From positions 1-49,281 of the forward strand of contig JAEUSG010000213.1 of assembly GCA_016788315.1 (NCBI GenBank): DNA of 49,281 nt, in the 5' to 3' direction. Made by a program: the position numbers and the translations under genes. The DNA comes from Fibrobacterota bacterium. Lineage in GTDB: Bacteria; Fibrobacterota; OXYB2-FULL-49-7; JAEUSG01. Shown here one piece after another: positions 1 to 9,212 of this stretch. Below the pieces are notes generated by a model. It was given only the letters and a program-made list of their open reading frames with translations. It made no database searches and was not told where the DNA came from. The number at the start of each line of letters is the position of its first letter. Position 1 is the stretch's first letter.

Positions 1-217
1 AATCACAGTTTTCTACGGTGTTTAATATTTCACCCTTAATGTTTTTATCAATACCTGTTTGTAAATAGAAAGGGCTTCCTGCGAGCAGGAGATTAGTCAA
101 TTCGCTTTTGGCCACAGAAATCTTATAAATACCTGAATTTAGTTTTTCCATAGAATTAACATGAAATTGCAGCGTACTGACATCGTTTAGGATAAGGAAA
201 AACTGTATTGATTTCAT
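1..217 (-). CDS. Partial protein, possibly VgrG-like N-terminus
   Basis: An open frame starts at an ATG (complement of 215-217) and runs off the left edge, giving 72 visible residues. It begins MKSIQFFLILNDVSTLQF and continues with a MEKLNSGIYKISV segment, a LLLAGSPFYLQ segment and an IKGEILNTVE segment. That order resembles the N-terminal beta-domain of VgrG/tail-spike proteins (Met-Glu before a Ser/Tyr strand, then LLGxP, then a F/I-hGxV strand). The start is only 9 bp after the stop of the upstream secreted-protein gene on the same strand, with AGGTAG a short distance before the ATG, so co-transcription is likely. No diagnostic motif is visible and the protein is cut, so the family is a guess; that it is a gene is more secure than its name. 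Confidence 0.35.
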   Translation of the reverse strand, partial: MKSIQFFLILNDVSTLQFHVNSMEKLNSGIYKISVAKSELTNLLLAGSPFYLQTGIDKNIKGEILNTVENCD

Positions 218-226
218 AGGTAAAAG

Positions 227-3133
227 CTACCTGGACAAAATAGTTTTAGCTATCAATACCTTTTTATCTGCCTGCAACCTGTAAATGTAGATGCCTGCAG
301 CTACTGATCGGTCTGAGGCATCTTTACCATTCCAGGAGAAACGGTGCAGGCCTGGAGCTAAATCGCTTTCGCCAAGAGTTCTGACAACTCTTCCGCGAAC
401 ATCACAGACGTCAAGTTTAACGCGGGCACTGCCAGGTAAATTTACATTGATATTAGTGACTCCTGAGAACGGCATCGGACTCGAAGCAATAGAAAAAAGT
501 GGTGTTCTCCAGTACATGTTTTCCTGAACTGCAGTTGAAAGAGCAGTTAGTCCGGGAAGATTATCTGCACTGTAAACCATTCTTACTTTAGCAATACGGT
601 AGTTCATGTAGTCGCTGACATATATGTAATCTTCGGAGGCAACGGCAGAAGTGGGCCATGCCATTGGAATGTCGGTGCTTGAAATTACAGCCTGCCCTGG
701 CAGACCGGGAAGACTGCCGCGTGAATCGATATTGCCGTACTTACCAAACTGATTAATGACATTTCCATCGTTATCGGCAACCGTAACCTGACATGTTATT
801 GCACTTGGCACAATAAGGCGACCGTATGCATCAACATCAAAACGTGGAGAACGGCATTGACATCCACCTAATCTATCCATGCTGAATGGTGCTAGTGGCA
901 GATCGTAAACTTTATCAGCATTGAATACAGCTGATGTTGTTACCGCACCGGAATCTCCTGCCTTGAATCTGATAATGCTTCCATTTCCCCATTTAAAGCC
1001 AGTGTCGCTGGAAAACCAAGTCGGGGCGGAATACGTTGCAGATCTGATGCCTGCACCAACATAAATGTTGCCATTTCGATCAAGTTTTACACCACCGCTC
1101 ATTTGAGGAAGTGTTCCAATTTTAACATTACCATAAGAAGTTATAGTGGAGCCGGTGTCAGGGTATATGCCGACATAACTTGTCATACGATCAGCATTTA
1201 CACCCATAATTGCCACGTTATTATCGTTAGCAACAGCAATTCCTCTAGCTCCTGTGCACGGTGCAAAGCGGGCATATACTGGGCCTGTTAGCTGGTTTTT
1301 ACCGGGTGTATTTGAAAAATTAACAGGCTCAAGTGAATCTCCAAGAGTGTAACGGGTTACAGGAGCAGAAAAATTTGTGCCTTCATAAACATACAATTCA
1401 TTCTTCGGACTAATTGTCCAATCAAGACCATAAAGGCGTTTTTTTGCTTTTGTTATTATGTTAGATAGTCTTGGTGAATTCCAATTTGTTAATCTATATA
1501 AACCATACCAGGAATCAGAGACATATAAATTGTCATTTCTTGTGTCTACCTGTAAACGGTCAGGTGTAGGGTTTTCACTTCCAAGATCATTGTTTGCCAG
1601 ACTTATTGCCTTCATGTCCTTTGTCAGTGAGAGAGTGGAGCCGTTGTCTTTGTAAATCCTAATGCCTTGACCCCATACGCCGACCCAGATAGAAATTTCA
1701 CCATCAACGTCATTTACAGCCATACTCGAAGTCGCACTTCTTCCCGAACGACCTATGTTTGCTGAGGCGACATTAATAGTGCATAACGGTGTCGCACCAG
1801 TTGAGAAGGAGGAAAATTTAATCAGTTTGACAGTATTTAAACACGCACCAGCCCATGCAGCCTGTGATTGCGTCAAAACATAAATAGAGCCGTTTCTTCC
1901 GCAAATTTGAACACGGTGTGGATGAACGATAGGGAGTGCTCCTAAAAACTTTGCGTTTGTGTCATAAACACCTACTTGTTTATTTAGACGATCACAGACA
2001 TAAATGCGATTTGAGGAATCCATTGCTGTCCCGTGTAGTGCTGAGTACAAGCTTCCCCCGCCCAGCTTTGCCAGTCTGTCGGTATTTGTTTTAGGCACAC
2101 TGTCAATTGCAAGCCATGTCGACGCATTTCCGGTTACGGTGTCTATTATAAACACTTTGCCATCTCTATAAAAGTTAGTATCTGGTACAATTTGAGTGGA
2201 TGTTCCGAGTGTTCCTGTATAGTTAAAAATTCCAGTCAAAAGAAATTTTCCATTTTTAAGTGGAAGTAAATTGGCTTCACCTCCAACAGAATATGCGGGA
2301 TTGTATGTTGCGAAAGCGGGTGTTTTAAAAAGTGTCTTTGATGTTCCGTTACCGGTGCATGAGCCATCAGTACCTATTGACATTATGTCTAAGTCACCAA
2401 AAACCAGCTTTCCTTCAGCATTAATGTAATGGAGTTTGCTGTTGTATCGGTGATTCATGTAGCCAAGTTTTGTTCGTGTAAACATCGGAAGAGATGTATT
2501 TGTGCTCTTTGGTATAAAACTTCCGTCTGGATTATTAATTACACCCCATCCAGCAACTTCATTTTGACTTAGATTGGATGGCATAGGAAAGAGTGTTTTG
2601 ACATAATTACCCGATTTGTCAAATTTGCGCACGCTCAGAAATGTTTGTCCGTAATGTTCATGCCAGAAGTTCGCTGGTGCACCAGCAACATATACTGAAC
2701 CATCACTTCCAGCAACTATACCGCTTATATATTGAGAATATGCGCCTATTGAATAAGGTTCACCGCCGATGAGTGAGACCAATTGAGTTGTCATTCCGGC
2801 ACGGACACGCGCTTTAAGATTTGCTTCGGGTACACTAACCGGTTCTCCACGATCGTTAGTGCCATCCCAAGCCAATGTTTGAGTAAATGTGTTTTTTGTA
2901 AATGGAGCCGGTGCTTTGGCACCAAGAACACCTGCAGCCAGGTGGCGAACAACAGTTGAGTCAGCAATATTGACTATTGATATAGCTACATCAGCTTCGC
3001 CGCTCACGGTGAATGTTATTTCCCAGGAATTTACAGCCTTTTTTGTCAGCGTCGGACCACTTGTTATTGTCACGGCTGCCATATTCAATTGGAAAAGTAA
3101 AAAGGCTGATATAAGTACTGTTTTTATGAACAT
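227..3133 (-). CDS. Secreted NHL/beta-propeller protein with FlgD-like domains and C-terminal sorting tail
   Basis: A 968-residue exported protein. Residues 1-19 form a signal peptide (MFIKTVLISAFLLFQLNMA). Residues about 20-115 form a FlgD-like Ig domain, with VVRHLAAGVLG followed by LAWDGTNDRG. Residues about 125-860 hold repeated NHL-type propeller strands (GSVYVAG, NRIYVCD, GNIYVGAG, DYIYVSDYMNYRIAKV). The last ~85 residues form a beta-sandwich sorting tail ending in AAGIYIYRL and ILSR. Its likely role is cell-surface binding or scaffolding; no catalytic motif was seen. A strong ribosome site, AGGAGG, lies about 10 nt before the start. It lies 33 bp after the peptidase gene and is probably its operon partner. 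It is a clear paralogue of the protein at 16332-19091, sharing the N-terminal VRHLAAG block and the CxxxRFDVDxYGRL propeller motif. Substrate unknown. Confidence 0.75.
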   Translation of the reverse strand: MFIKTVLISAFLLFQLNMAAVTITSGPTLTKKAVNSWEITFTVSGEADVAISIVNIADSTVVRHLAAGVLGAKAPAPFTKNTFTQTLAWDGTNDRGEPVSVPEANLKARVRAGMTTQLVSLIGGEPYSIGAYSQYISGIVAGSDGSVYVAGAPANFWHEHYGQTFLSVRKFDKSGNYVKTLFPMPSNLSQNEVAGWGVINNPDGSFIPKSTNTSLPMFTRTKLGYMNHRYNSKLHYINAEGKLVFGDLDIMSIGTDGSCTGNGTSKTLFKTPAFATYNPAYSVGGEANLLPLKNGKFLLTGIFNYTGTLGTSTQIVPDTNFYRDGKVFIIDTVTGNASTWLAIDSVPKTNTDRLAKLGGGSLYSALHGTAMDSSNRIYVCDRLNKQVGVYDTNAKFLGALPIVHPHRVQICGRNGSIYVLTQSQAAWAGACLNTVKLIKFSSFSTGATPLCTINVASANIGRSGRSATSSMAVNDVDGEISIWVGVWGQGIRIYKDNGSTLSLTKDMKAISLANNDLGSENPTPDRLQVDTRNDNLYVSDSWYGLYRLTNWNSPRLSNIITKAKKRLYGLDWTISPKNELYVYEGTNFSAPVTRYTLGDSLEPVNFSNTPGKNQLTGPVYARFAPCTGARGIAVANDNNVAIMGVNADRMTSYVGIYPDTGSTITSYGNVKIGTLPQMSGGVKLDRNGNIYVGAGIRSATYSAPTWFSSDTGFKWGNGSIIRFKAGDSGAVTTSAVFNADKVYDLPLAPFSMDRLGGCQCRSPRFDVDAYGRLIVPSAITCQVTVADNDGNVINQFGKYGNIDSRGSLPGLPGQAVISSTDIPMAWPTSAVASEDYIYVSDYMNYRIAKVRMVYSADNLPGLTALSTAVQENMYWRTPLFSIASSPMPFSGVTNINVNLPGSARVKLDVCDVRGRVVRTLGESDLAPGLHRFSWNGKDASDRSVAAGIYIYRLQADKKVLIAKTILSR

Positions 3134-3166
3134 GATGTTGTCCTCCTATTATTATATCTCTGTAAA

Positions 3167-5254
3167 TTATCTGCTTAAGATGCCCTTAATCTCTGTCACT
3201 ATCCGACCCCTTCTGATTTTGAATATGTAAATTCCGGCTGAAGCATTCTTGCAGTTCCAAACTGTAGACCTTGTACCAGGCGTGAAACTTTGTCTGTGTA
3301 TGAGACGGCCGTCAATAGCAAAAACCTCTAAAGAAACCTTCTCATCTGAAGCTACCTGTGTACCGAGATCAATAATTGTTCTAGGTGTGAATGGATTCGG
3401 CAGGATAGATGCTGATGCTGTTTTAAGAGCTGTTTTTTTATGAAGCTCTGTTCCTGTTAACCCTTTATATGCAATAACGCCGGAATCAGTCTTGATAATT
3501 ACAGAAGCGTAATCTCGTGCTTTGTAGTGATCTACAGCCTCAATTCTTACGGTACATATTTTTGCTTCAGTATAAGTTTTCGAAAAAGTAAATGAAGTTC
3601 CTGATGAATCTGGATCTGTTTTGCCTCTGTTGTAGCTTGTACCATACCAGTCATATCCTGATATTCCATCATCTGCGTCTGTTGCTGTAGCTTTGAATTT
3701 CCAGCTCATTCCATTTACACGTTCTGCTGTAATTTCACTTATGATCGGCTTGATATTTGCCGGTGTCATATTCGGCTTCAGACTTAGATCTCCGTGAAAA
3801 TTTGCTGACCATATTGCACCATTTGCACGAAGCCAGGCACGGCCGAACGAAGAGCCGGATCCAAGATATTTTCTTGCTTTATATCTTGGAGCGGCATCTG
3901 ATGACGAATCTTCTAGATGGAAACCCAGCCCGACATAATCCGAAGCTGAAACCGCCAGAACACAACCGCTGTTCTTAGATAGGAGAAACCTGTTTGTAAT
4001 AGTACCGAAAACACCTGTATGGCAGTTTTCTCCAAAAATAAAGCGAGTTGATACTATTGTATTGCTGACGTCATTATTTCTGAATACCCATATTTCATTA
4101 CCCGCTCCATCGTAAAGTGATCTATACATATCTCCATTGCCATGTGTATTAGCTGTGAAAAATTCTCCACCGAGTTTGAATTCATAATCAATTGGATTGG
4201 TTTTATCGCTGATACCATGCTTTCTTGTATCAGGCCAGATTTCATTAAGTTTATTGTAGTCCATTGGCGCTGATTTGGAATACATGTTATAATAGAATGC
4301 TGTTCGTGGTAATCGGCTTGCTCCTGTCCTGAAGTCATGGTTATTCTGCAGCATCCTCTTGACAAGAGTCACTTCGCTTCCTATGTCTGAAGTTAACTCA
4401 TTTCCCCAGCCGCTTAATGCATTCATGTACGATATCCAGATGTTTGTAAAGCCCGGTGTAAAGTGATAACCGGAATAACCGCCGAATCCAACTAAATGAC
4501 CAATGATAGAATCTGTTGAAAACTCAGGCTCCCATTTTGTCATACACCAGAAAGCACTTGTCCTGTTTATAACCTGATCTCCAGGGCCGCCGAAATAGGG
4601 GAGCTTTCCGATCATAATTGATCCAGTAAGCATGTTGTCTCTTTTGTTGTATTCTGCCGTCAAAGTATCCCAAAGCTGTTTAGCATGAGTAACATTCCAT
4701 GGCGCAGGTGTATTGAATGGACATATTCTAGCTTTGTAGCCTTCATTTTCCAGATCGCTCTTAAGACGGTTAACCTCTGTCTGTATAGAAGTAAGGAGAG
4801 TCTGGTTTACAACAATAAGAACGGTCATGTTTCCAGGTTCGGAAGGGGTAACACGAACTTCGCAAATAACATTTTCAGTGGTTGTAAGATTTGTAGTAAC
4901 CCTATATGTAAATGTATCTCGTCCAGTAAAGCCTTCTGCTGGTATGTAAGTGAAACCAGGATAAAACTTTGGGGCATTAGCCATTCTGGATTTCCCCCCC
5001 GAGGTACCTATGCGGAGATAAAATGAATTTGTATCGAACCAGTTGTTAACCACACGAACAGTTCCATGTTTTGCGGCTGATACCTCAATCGTTGCAGAAG
5101 TTACGGTTGTATCCCACTTTTTCAAAAAAGGACAGAAGGTAAGTGTGTCCCCAGATTGAACAGAAACTTTCATTGGTATAGCTGTTAAACCATTTATCGT
5201 TCCGATACAAAACATAATAATGGTAATTGTGAATATTTTTTGATGGATTTTCAT
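3167..5254 (-). CDS. Secreted C25-like (clan CD, caspase-fold) peptidase with sorting tail
   Basis: A 695-residue exported protein. It has a signal peptide (about 1-22), a cadherin-like/Big-type beta domain (about 30-135, FTYIPAEGFTGRDTFTYRV), and a caspase-like fold starting at MTVLIVVNQ (143-150). A candidate catalytic pair follows: His371 in ANTHGNGDMY and Cys411 in IFGENCHTG, the H-G then strand-x-x-C layout of gingipain-type C25 peptidases. A PKD-like domain spans about 510-600, and the tail carries PNPFTP then AGIYIFKI...ILSR. In the family such enzymes are extracellular cysteine peptidases, some of which process type IX cargo; that role here is inference. It is first in a minus-strand operon behind a sigma-54 promoter (5307-5324), with AGGGGACTTAA before the ATG. 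The spacing between His and Cys is plausible, but the domain match rests on motifs only. Confidence 0.65.
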   Translation of the reverse strand: MKIHQKIFTITIIMFCIGTINGLTAIPMKVSVQSGDTLTFCPFLKKWDTTVTSATIEVSAAKHGTVRVVNNWFDTNSFYLRIGTSGGKSRMANAPKFYPGFTYIPAEGFTGRDTFTYRVTTNLTTTENVICEVRVTPSEPGNMTVLIVVNQTLLTSIQTEVNRLKSDLENEGYKARICPFNTPAPWNVTHAKQLWDTLTAEYNKRDNMLTGSIMIGKLPYFGGPGDQVINRTSAFWCMTKWEPEFSTDSIIGHLVGFGGYSGYHFTPGFTNIWISYMNALSGWGNELTSDIGSEVTLVKRMLQNNHDFRTGASRLPRTAFYYNMYSKSAPMDYNKLNEIWPDTRKHGISDKTNPIDYEFKLGGEFFTANTHGNGDMYRSLYDGAGNEIWVFRNNDVSNTIVSTRFIFGENCHTGVFGTITNRFLLSKNSGCVLAVSASDYVGLGFHLEDSSSDAAPRYKARKYLGSGSSFGRAWLRANGAIWSANFHGDLSLKPNMTPANIKPIISEITAERVNGMSWKFKATATDADDGISGYDWYGTSYNRGKTDPDSSGTSFTFSKTYTEAKICTVRIEAVDHYKARDYASVIIKTDSGVIAYKGLTGTELHKKTALKTASASILPNPFTPRTIIDLGTQVASDEKVSLEVFAIDGRLIHRQSFTPGTRSTVWNCKNASAGIYIFKIRRGRIVTEIKGILSR

Positions 5255-5306
5255 TTAAGTCCCCTGCTTGTAAGTGGATTAATAGTTGAATTGAATAAAC
5301 AGAATT

Positions 5307-5324
5307 AGGCAATTAATATGCCAA
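5307..5324 (-). promoter_or_regulatory. Sigma-54 (-24/-12) promoter for the C25 peptidase / NHL operon
   Basis: On the minus strand the sequence is TTGGCATATTAATTGCCT. It has GG, exactly ten bases, then GC, and fits TGGCA...TTGC at every core position. The expected transcription start is near 5297, leaving a 5' leader of about 40 nt before the ATG at 5254. It lies between the peptidase gene and a divergently transcribed sigma-54 activator, the usual arrangement for a dedicated activator. Confidence 0.7.
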
Positions 5325-5381
5325 CATAAAAAGGGCTATATTTATGAAATTAGGCCTATTTGTATAAAAAAAGGGCAGATC

Positions 5382-5399
5382 TGAACAGTAGTGAACAGT
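5382..5399. promoter_or_regulatory. Candidate activator-binding site: tandem TGAACAGT
   Basis: TGAACAGT occurs at 5382-5389 and again at 5392-5399, one helical turn apart. It lies about 60-75 bp upstream of the -24 element of the divergent sigma-54 promoter, where an upstream activating sequence could sit. The adjacent activator at 5441 is the natural candidate to bind it. The site also argues against a TTG start at 5360 for that activator, which would place the repeats inside the coding sequence. Confidence 0.4.
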
Positions 5400-5440
5400 G
5401 CAAATTGGCGTTTTTCATCGTTTTTAGTTATGTTGAATAC

Positions 5441-8400
5441 ATGTCGCTGCCCAAATCATTACTTAAAGAATTCCTGAATACTGTCTCTGCTGACCAATAT
5501 TTGTATGTGACGCATGATGAATCAGGAAACATTGATGATTTCATAAATACTCCCAAAACCCCTATTCTTTTCTCCTTACTCAAACAGCTTCAACTTGGAA
5601 CTAAACTCTCAGACTTTTTCATTTGGGAAAATGCTTTCAGAAAGGGCAGCTCGCTTTTTTACAGGCAGCGAAAGGCTATGTCCATAACAGATCCTTTTTT
5701 CCGGTTTTATACTGATTTAACACAGATAATAATGGCATCCAAACCGATTGAGTCAGGTCTATATTTAGGACGAATCGCGCAGCTTGAATTTTATCCAGTA
5801 ATAAAGTCATCATCGCTTAATTCAATTCTAATGGTTGACAATGAGACCGACGCGATACGTGGTTTTTCAGATTCTTTTTATAGTCTTTTCTCTTCAAAAT
5901 ATGCAAATCCTATTGATATGATTGGGAAGCATTTGCGTGAATTTATTACTCCATCTCCTGCTGAGTTCCAAAAAGCTCAACAAACATTGATATCTCCGTC
6001 TAAGGAAAATGGATATCAAAAAATCCTGGATATTGATTTTAAAAATGCATCAGCTGCAGATTATTTGATTCCATACGGAGGAGATTTTACCTCATTAACA
6101 AATGGCTGCAAATGGACAAATAACGGCAATGCTGCATGTTACGCTCTGCTGAAAAACAGCATTCGTACAAAGGACACAGATTTTATTCTCACGTTAGAGT
6201 ATGATAATCTAGGCCAAAGCGGACTGTTTTTCATACTTGGAGCAAACAGGGAATTTAGGCTCGAAGCTCCGGATGATAAGGGTTACTCCGCCGGAGATGT
6301 TATGGATATTGAAACGCGAAACACGACTGTAATAAAGAGGAATGGTGATATTCTTTATGCTTCTCGTTTTACGACAATTATAGCAGGACGGCATGTTTTT
6401 GACTTCTGTAAAACCGGTGAAACAATAAGTGTTTACAAAAATAATGAACTCACGGCTTCATATGTTGATACCGATTTTCTGCATGCTGCAAAAGGACAAT
6501 TAGTATTGGCGCTCAGGCCTGGAAAAAGTTGCTTGTTAAGTAAGATGGTTCTAAAAACGAAAGTAGTTGAGTCTGCTGCCAAAAACATAAGTAAGAGATT
6601 GATGTGCAGAACTATTGAAAAACCAACACGTTACTTTGTTCTCGACCGTTTTTACAGTAGTATGTTGGGCCAAACTGACTTTTTGCATATTTCAGGATTT
6701 CTTCTCTCCAGTGTTACAGAAATACAGGAACAGGCGAAAGAGTTCGGCTTGAAGTATAAGTCTCTTCTTGCAGGTACAACACCCTCATCGGCAACATCAT
6801 TTATTTGCAACAGCTCTCCAATGAATCACGTGCGCGATACTGCAGTGCTGGCGGCAAAATCAGATGCAACTGTTTTGATTGAAGGACCTACCGGAGCAGG
6901 TAAAGAGGTATTAGCGAGATTTATACACGAAAGCAGCAAAAGAAAAGATGGCCCATTTGTAAAGGTTGACTGCGCAACAGTGCCTCAGTCTCTAATAGAA
7001 AGTCATTTGTTTGGGCATGAGAAGGGTGCATTCACCGGTGCTATAGGGCAAAACATAGGATTGTTTGAGGCTGCACAAAATGGAACTATATTTCTTGACG
7101 AAATTGGTAATTTGAATCTTGAAGTGCAAGCAAAGCTATTACAATTTTTCAATGATTTTACAATTACACGGGTTGGAAGCAATAGTCCCATCCGTTTGGA
7201 TATCCGAATGGTAGCAGCATCAAATGTTAAATTGAAAACTCTGGTTAAGAACGGGCTTTTCCGTGAGGATCTTTATTACAGACTCAATGTAATATCAATT
7301 GTCATACCTCCGCTTAAAGAACGTAAAGATGATATCCTTCCGCTTAGCCGCCATTTTCTGAACAAGTTTACCGGCGAACAGGGCAAGGATATTGTTGCTT
7401 TTACGGAAGAGGCGGAAAAGAGACTGCTTGCTCACGATTGGCCGGGTAATGTCCGTGAACTGGCTAACGTTGTTCAGAGGGCGGTAATTTTTTGCAACGA
7501 TAGCGAAGTTCCGGAAAAACTCATTCAGATGCCTGATATAGTATCAAGTGATGTTGCGGAGAATACAAGGCCTAAGAAAAGCCGACGTCTTACTAAACAT
7601 ACGTTGCCCGAAACCGTATTAGTGTCATTGCGTAAACATGATGGCAATGCAACTCTTGTAGCAAAGGAACTTAAAATGAGTCGAACAACACTATATAAAT
7701 TTCTTGAACAGAATAAGATGAAACTGGATTCATTTAGAAAGGGCTTCAATTTATTTCTAGTATTTTTTGCGTTAGCAGTAGCATCTTTGCAAGCTCAGGA
7801 AAGTGTAAAGAAGATGGCGCTTCCAGCAGGATACACTCGCTTGACCTATTCGGAAGAAACTTTCAGCGGCTGGGTTCAGTCACTGAAACTGAAGGCGGAT
7901 AAAAAAATACGTGTTTATGATGGTTCCTTAATTTCTGAAGGATATTTTAACAAAGCAGCAGTAGTGGAAATGCCGCTTTTGTTTAAGGTGGATATTGAGC
8001 AATGTGCAGATTACTGCATGAGATTATGGGCAGAATACCACAAGACACAGAACTCTCTTAATAAGCTTTATTTGTACACGTATTCCGGAGAAAAAAAGCT
8101 GTTCTCAGCTTCTGGAAAAACATTGAATCAATTCTTAAAAACCGCTTTCTCAAATACAAATTCATTTTCGCTGAAGCAGGGATGTAAGCAAGTTGTAAAG
8201 GACAGTCTTCGGCCAGGCGATATGTTTGTCCAGAATGGCAACGGAGGCATAGGTCACGTATCCATGATTGTTGATATGTGCGAGGCGAAAAATAGTTCCG
8301 GCAAACTTTACCGTTTGGGTTTCAGTTTTATGCCCGCGCAGGAATTCCATATCGAAGGAGCTGGAAGCGGGTATGGCGTTGAAGGATGGTTTACTTTTGA

Positions 8401-8461
8401 AGGTGCTATGAAATATCTGGAAGAAACCTTTGTAATAAAACCTGTTTTACGTAGATTCTAA
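5441..8461 (+). CDS. Sigma-54 activator (PAS + jelly-roll + AAA+ + HTH) fused in frame to a DUF4846 domain
   Basis: 1006 residues from the ATG at 5441, chosen because the paralogue at 19222 aligns from here; an in-frame TTG at 5360 would add 27 residues. Domains in order: N-terminal region; PAS-like (about 125-170); a jelly-roll/lectin-like beta domain (about 205-375, ending [11 protein letters not shown]); a linker; an AAA+ sigma-54 activator core with Walker A GPTGAGKE (482-489), sigma-contact loop GAFTGA (529-534), Walker B FLDE (551-554) and WPGNVREL (667-674); and a Fis-type HTH (about 730-758). With no stop codon the frame runs on into [18 protein letters not shown], a classic signal peptide, and a DUF4846 domain (about 790-1006, with [30 protein letters not shown]). 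The natural start of a separate DUF4846 protein is ATG 7718, but no good ribosome site precedes it. Either a true fusion or a lost stop codon. The M23 gene follows 2 bp later. Confidence 0.8.
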   Translation: MSLPKSLLKEFLNTVSADQYLYVTHDESGNIDDFINTPKTPILFSLLKQLQLGTKLSDFFIWENAFRKGSSLFYRQRKAMSITDPFFRFYTDLTQIIMASKPIESGLYLGRIAQLEFYPVIKSSSLNSILMVDNETDAIRGFSDSFYSLFSSKYANPIDMIGKHLREFITPSPAEFQKAQQTLISPSKENGYQKILDIDFKNASAADYLIPYGGDFTSLTNGCKWTNNGNAACYALLKNSIRTKDTDFILTLEYDNLGQSGLFFILGANREFRLEAPDDKGYSAGDVMDIETRNTTVIKRNGDILYASRFTTIIAGRHVFDFCKTGETISVYKNNELTASYVDTDFLHAAKGQLVLALRPGKSCLLSKMVLKTKVVESAAKNISKRLMCRTIEKPTRYFVLDRFYSSMLGQTDFLHISGFLLSSVTEIQEQAKEFGLKYKSLLAGTTPSSATSFICNSSPMNHVRDTAVLAAKSDATVLIEGPTGAGKEVLARFIHESSKRKDGPFVKVDCATVPQSLIESHLFGHEKGAFTGAIGQNIGLFEAAQNGTIFLDEIGNLNLEVQAKLLQFFNDFTITRVGSNSPIRLDIRMVAASNVKLKTLVKNGLFREDLYYRLNVISIVIPPLKERKDDILPLSRHFLNKFTGEQGKDIVAFTEEAEKRLLAHDWPGNVRELANVVQRAVIFCNDSEVPEKLIQMPDIVSSDVAENTRPKKSRRLTKHTLPETVLVSLRKHDGNATLVAKELKMSRTTLYKFLEQNKMKLDSFRKGFNLFLVFFALAVASLQAQESVKKMALPAGYTRLTYSEETFSGWVQSLKLKADKKIRVYDGSLISEGYFNKAAVVEMPLLFKVDIEQCADYCMRLWAEYHKTQNSLNKLYLYTYSGEKKLFSASGKTLNQFLKTAFSNTNSFSLKQGCKQVVKDSLRPGDMFVQNGNGGIGHVSMIVDMCEAKNSSGKLYRLGFSFMPAQEFHIEGAGSGYGVEGWFTFEGAMKYLEETFVIKPVLRRF

Positions 8462-8463
8462 TC

Positions 8464-9165
8464 ATGAGGTCGATAGTATTAATTTTGATATTTGCAGTAA
8501 TGACCATTTCGGGAGATCCTTTAACTGATTGGGCCGCATTCGAGTTAAATGTTCGTGATGGCATAATTTCAAAAGATTCAGCCAGATCTGATTTTCCAGA
8601 TATCTATAAAAAGATCAAATCAGAGGCTGAACAATATAGATATTCCAGTGATGTAAAGTGGTCAATACCGATTGCAGGATGCAGTATAACCGATTTCGGT
8701 AAAGGTGGCTTCAAACCGGATATCCGTTACGGCGGTTCTGAAATCAAAGGTTATGATTTTTACGATGGTAACAGACATGGCGGTCATCCCGCTTATGATA
8801 TTTTTATAAAGGATAAAAACAGGGATTGTCTGGATGATAAGAGCGGCAAGTCAGTTCAAGTAGTTGCACCGATTAATTGCTTTGTTTTGACATCAAGCAG
8901 CGGTTGGATGAAAGGTTCGTCCATACGTGGAGGAAATTATGTCTGGGCTTTTGCACCTGATTCAGGCTACTTTCTATACTTCGCTCATATGAGAGAGATA
9001 AAAGTAAAGCCTGGTACATTTCTTAAACAGGGAGATACACTTGGGACGGTTGGTCGTACCGGCAAAAATGCCGATATCCCTCGTTCGCCGACACATATTC
9101 ATATGACGGTGTTGAAGGTTAATGGAGAAAATTTAAAACCTGTTGATTTTATAAATAAGTTCTGA
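8464..9165 (+). CDS. Secreted M23 (LytM-type) metallopeptidase
   Basis: 233 residues with an N-terminal signal peptide (about 1-17). The peptidase M23 zinc set is visible: His108 and Asp112 in HPAYD, His175 in YFAHM, and His211/His213 in THIHM. The family cleaves peptide cross-links of peptidoglycan, or glycine-rich peptides, in the periplasm or outside the cell. An LGTVGRTGKN strand-turn and a C-terminal KPVDFINKF segment are typical of the fold. The ATG lies 2 bp after the stop of the DUF4846 fusion, so the two are translated from one message, and the DUF4846 part may act in the same envelope process. All ligands are present, so it should be active. Confidence 0.85.
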   Translation: MRSIVLILIFAVMTISGDPLTDWAAFELNVRDGIISKDSARSDFPDIYKKIKSEAEQYRYSSDVKWSIPIAGCSITDFGKGGFKPDIRYGGSEIKGYDFYDGNRHGGHPAYDIFIKDKNRDCLDDKSGKSVQVVAPINCFVLTSSSGWMKGSSIRGGNYVWAFAPDSGYFLYFAHMREIKVKPGTFLKQGDTLGTVGRTGKNADIPRSPTHIHMTVLKVNGENLKPVDFINKF

Positions 9166-9212
9166 TAGATGTTAAGTTATATTTTAATAATTGAAAACAA
9201 AAAGAGGTGAAT

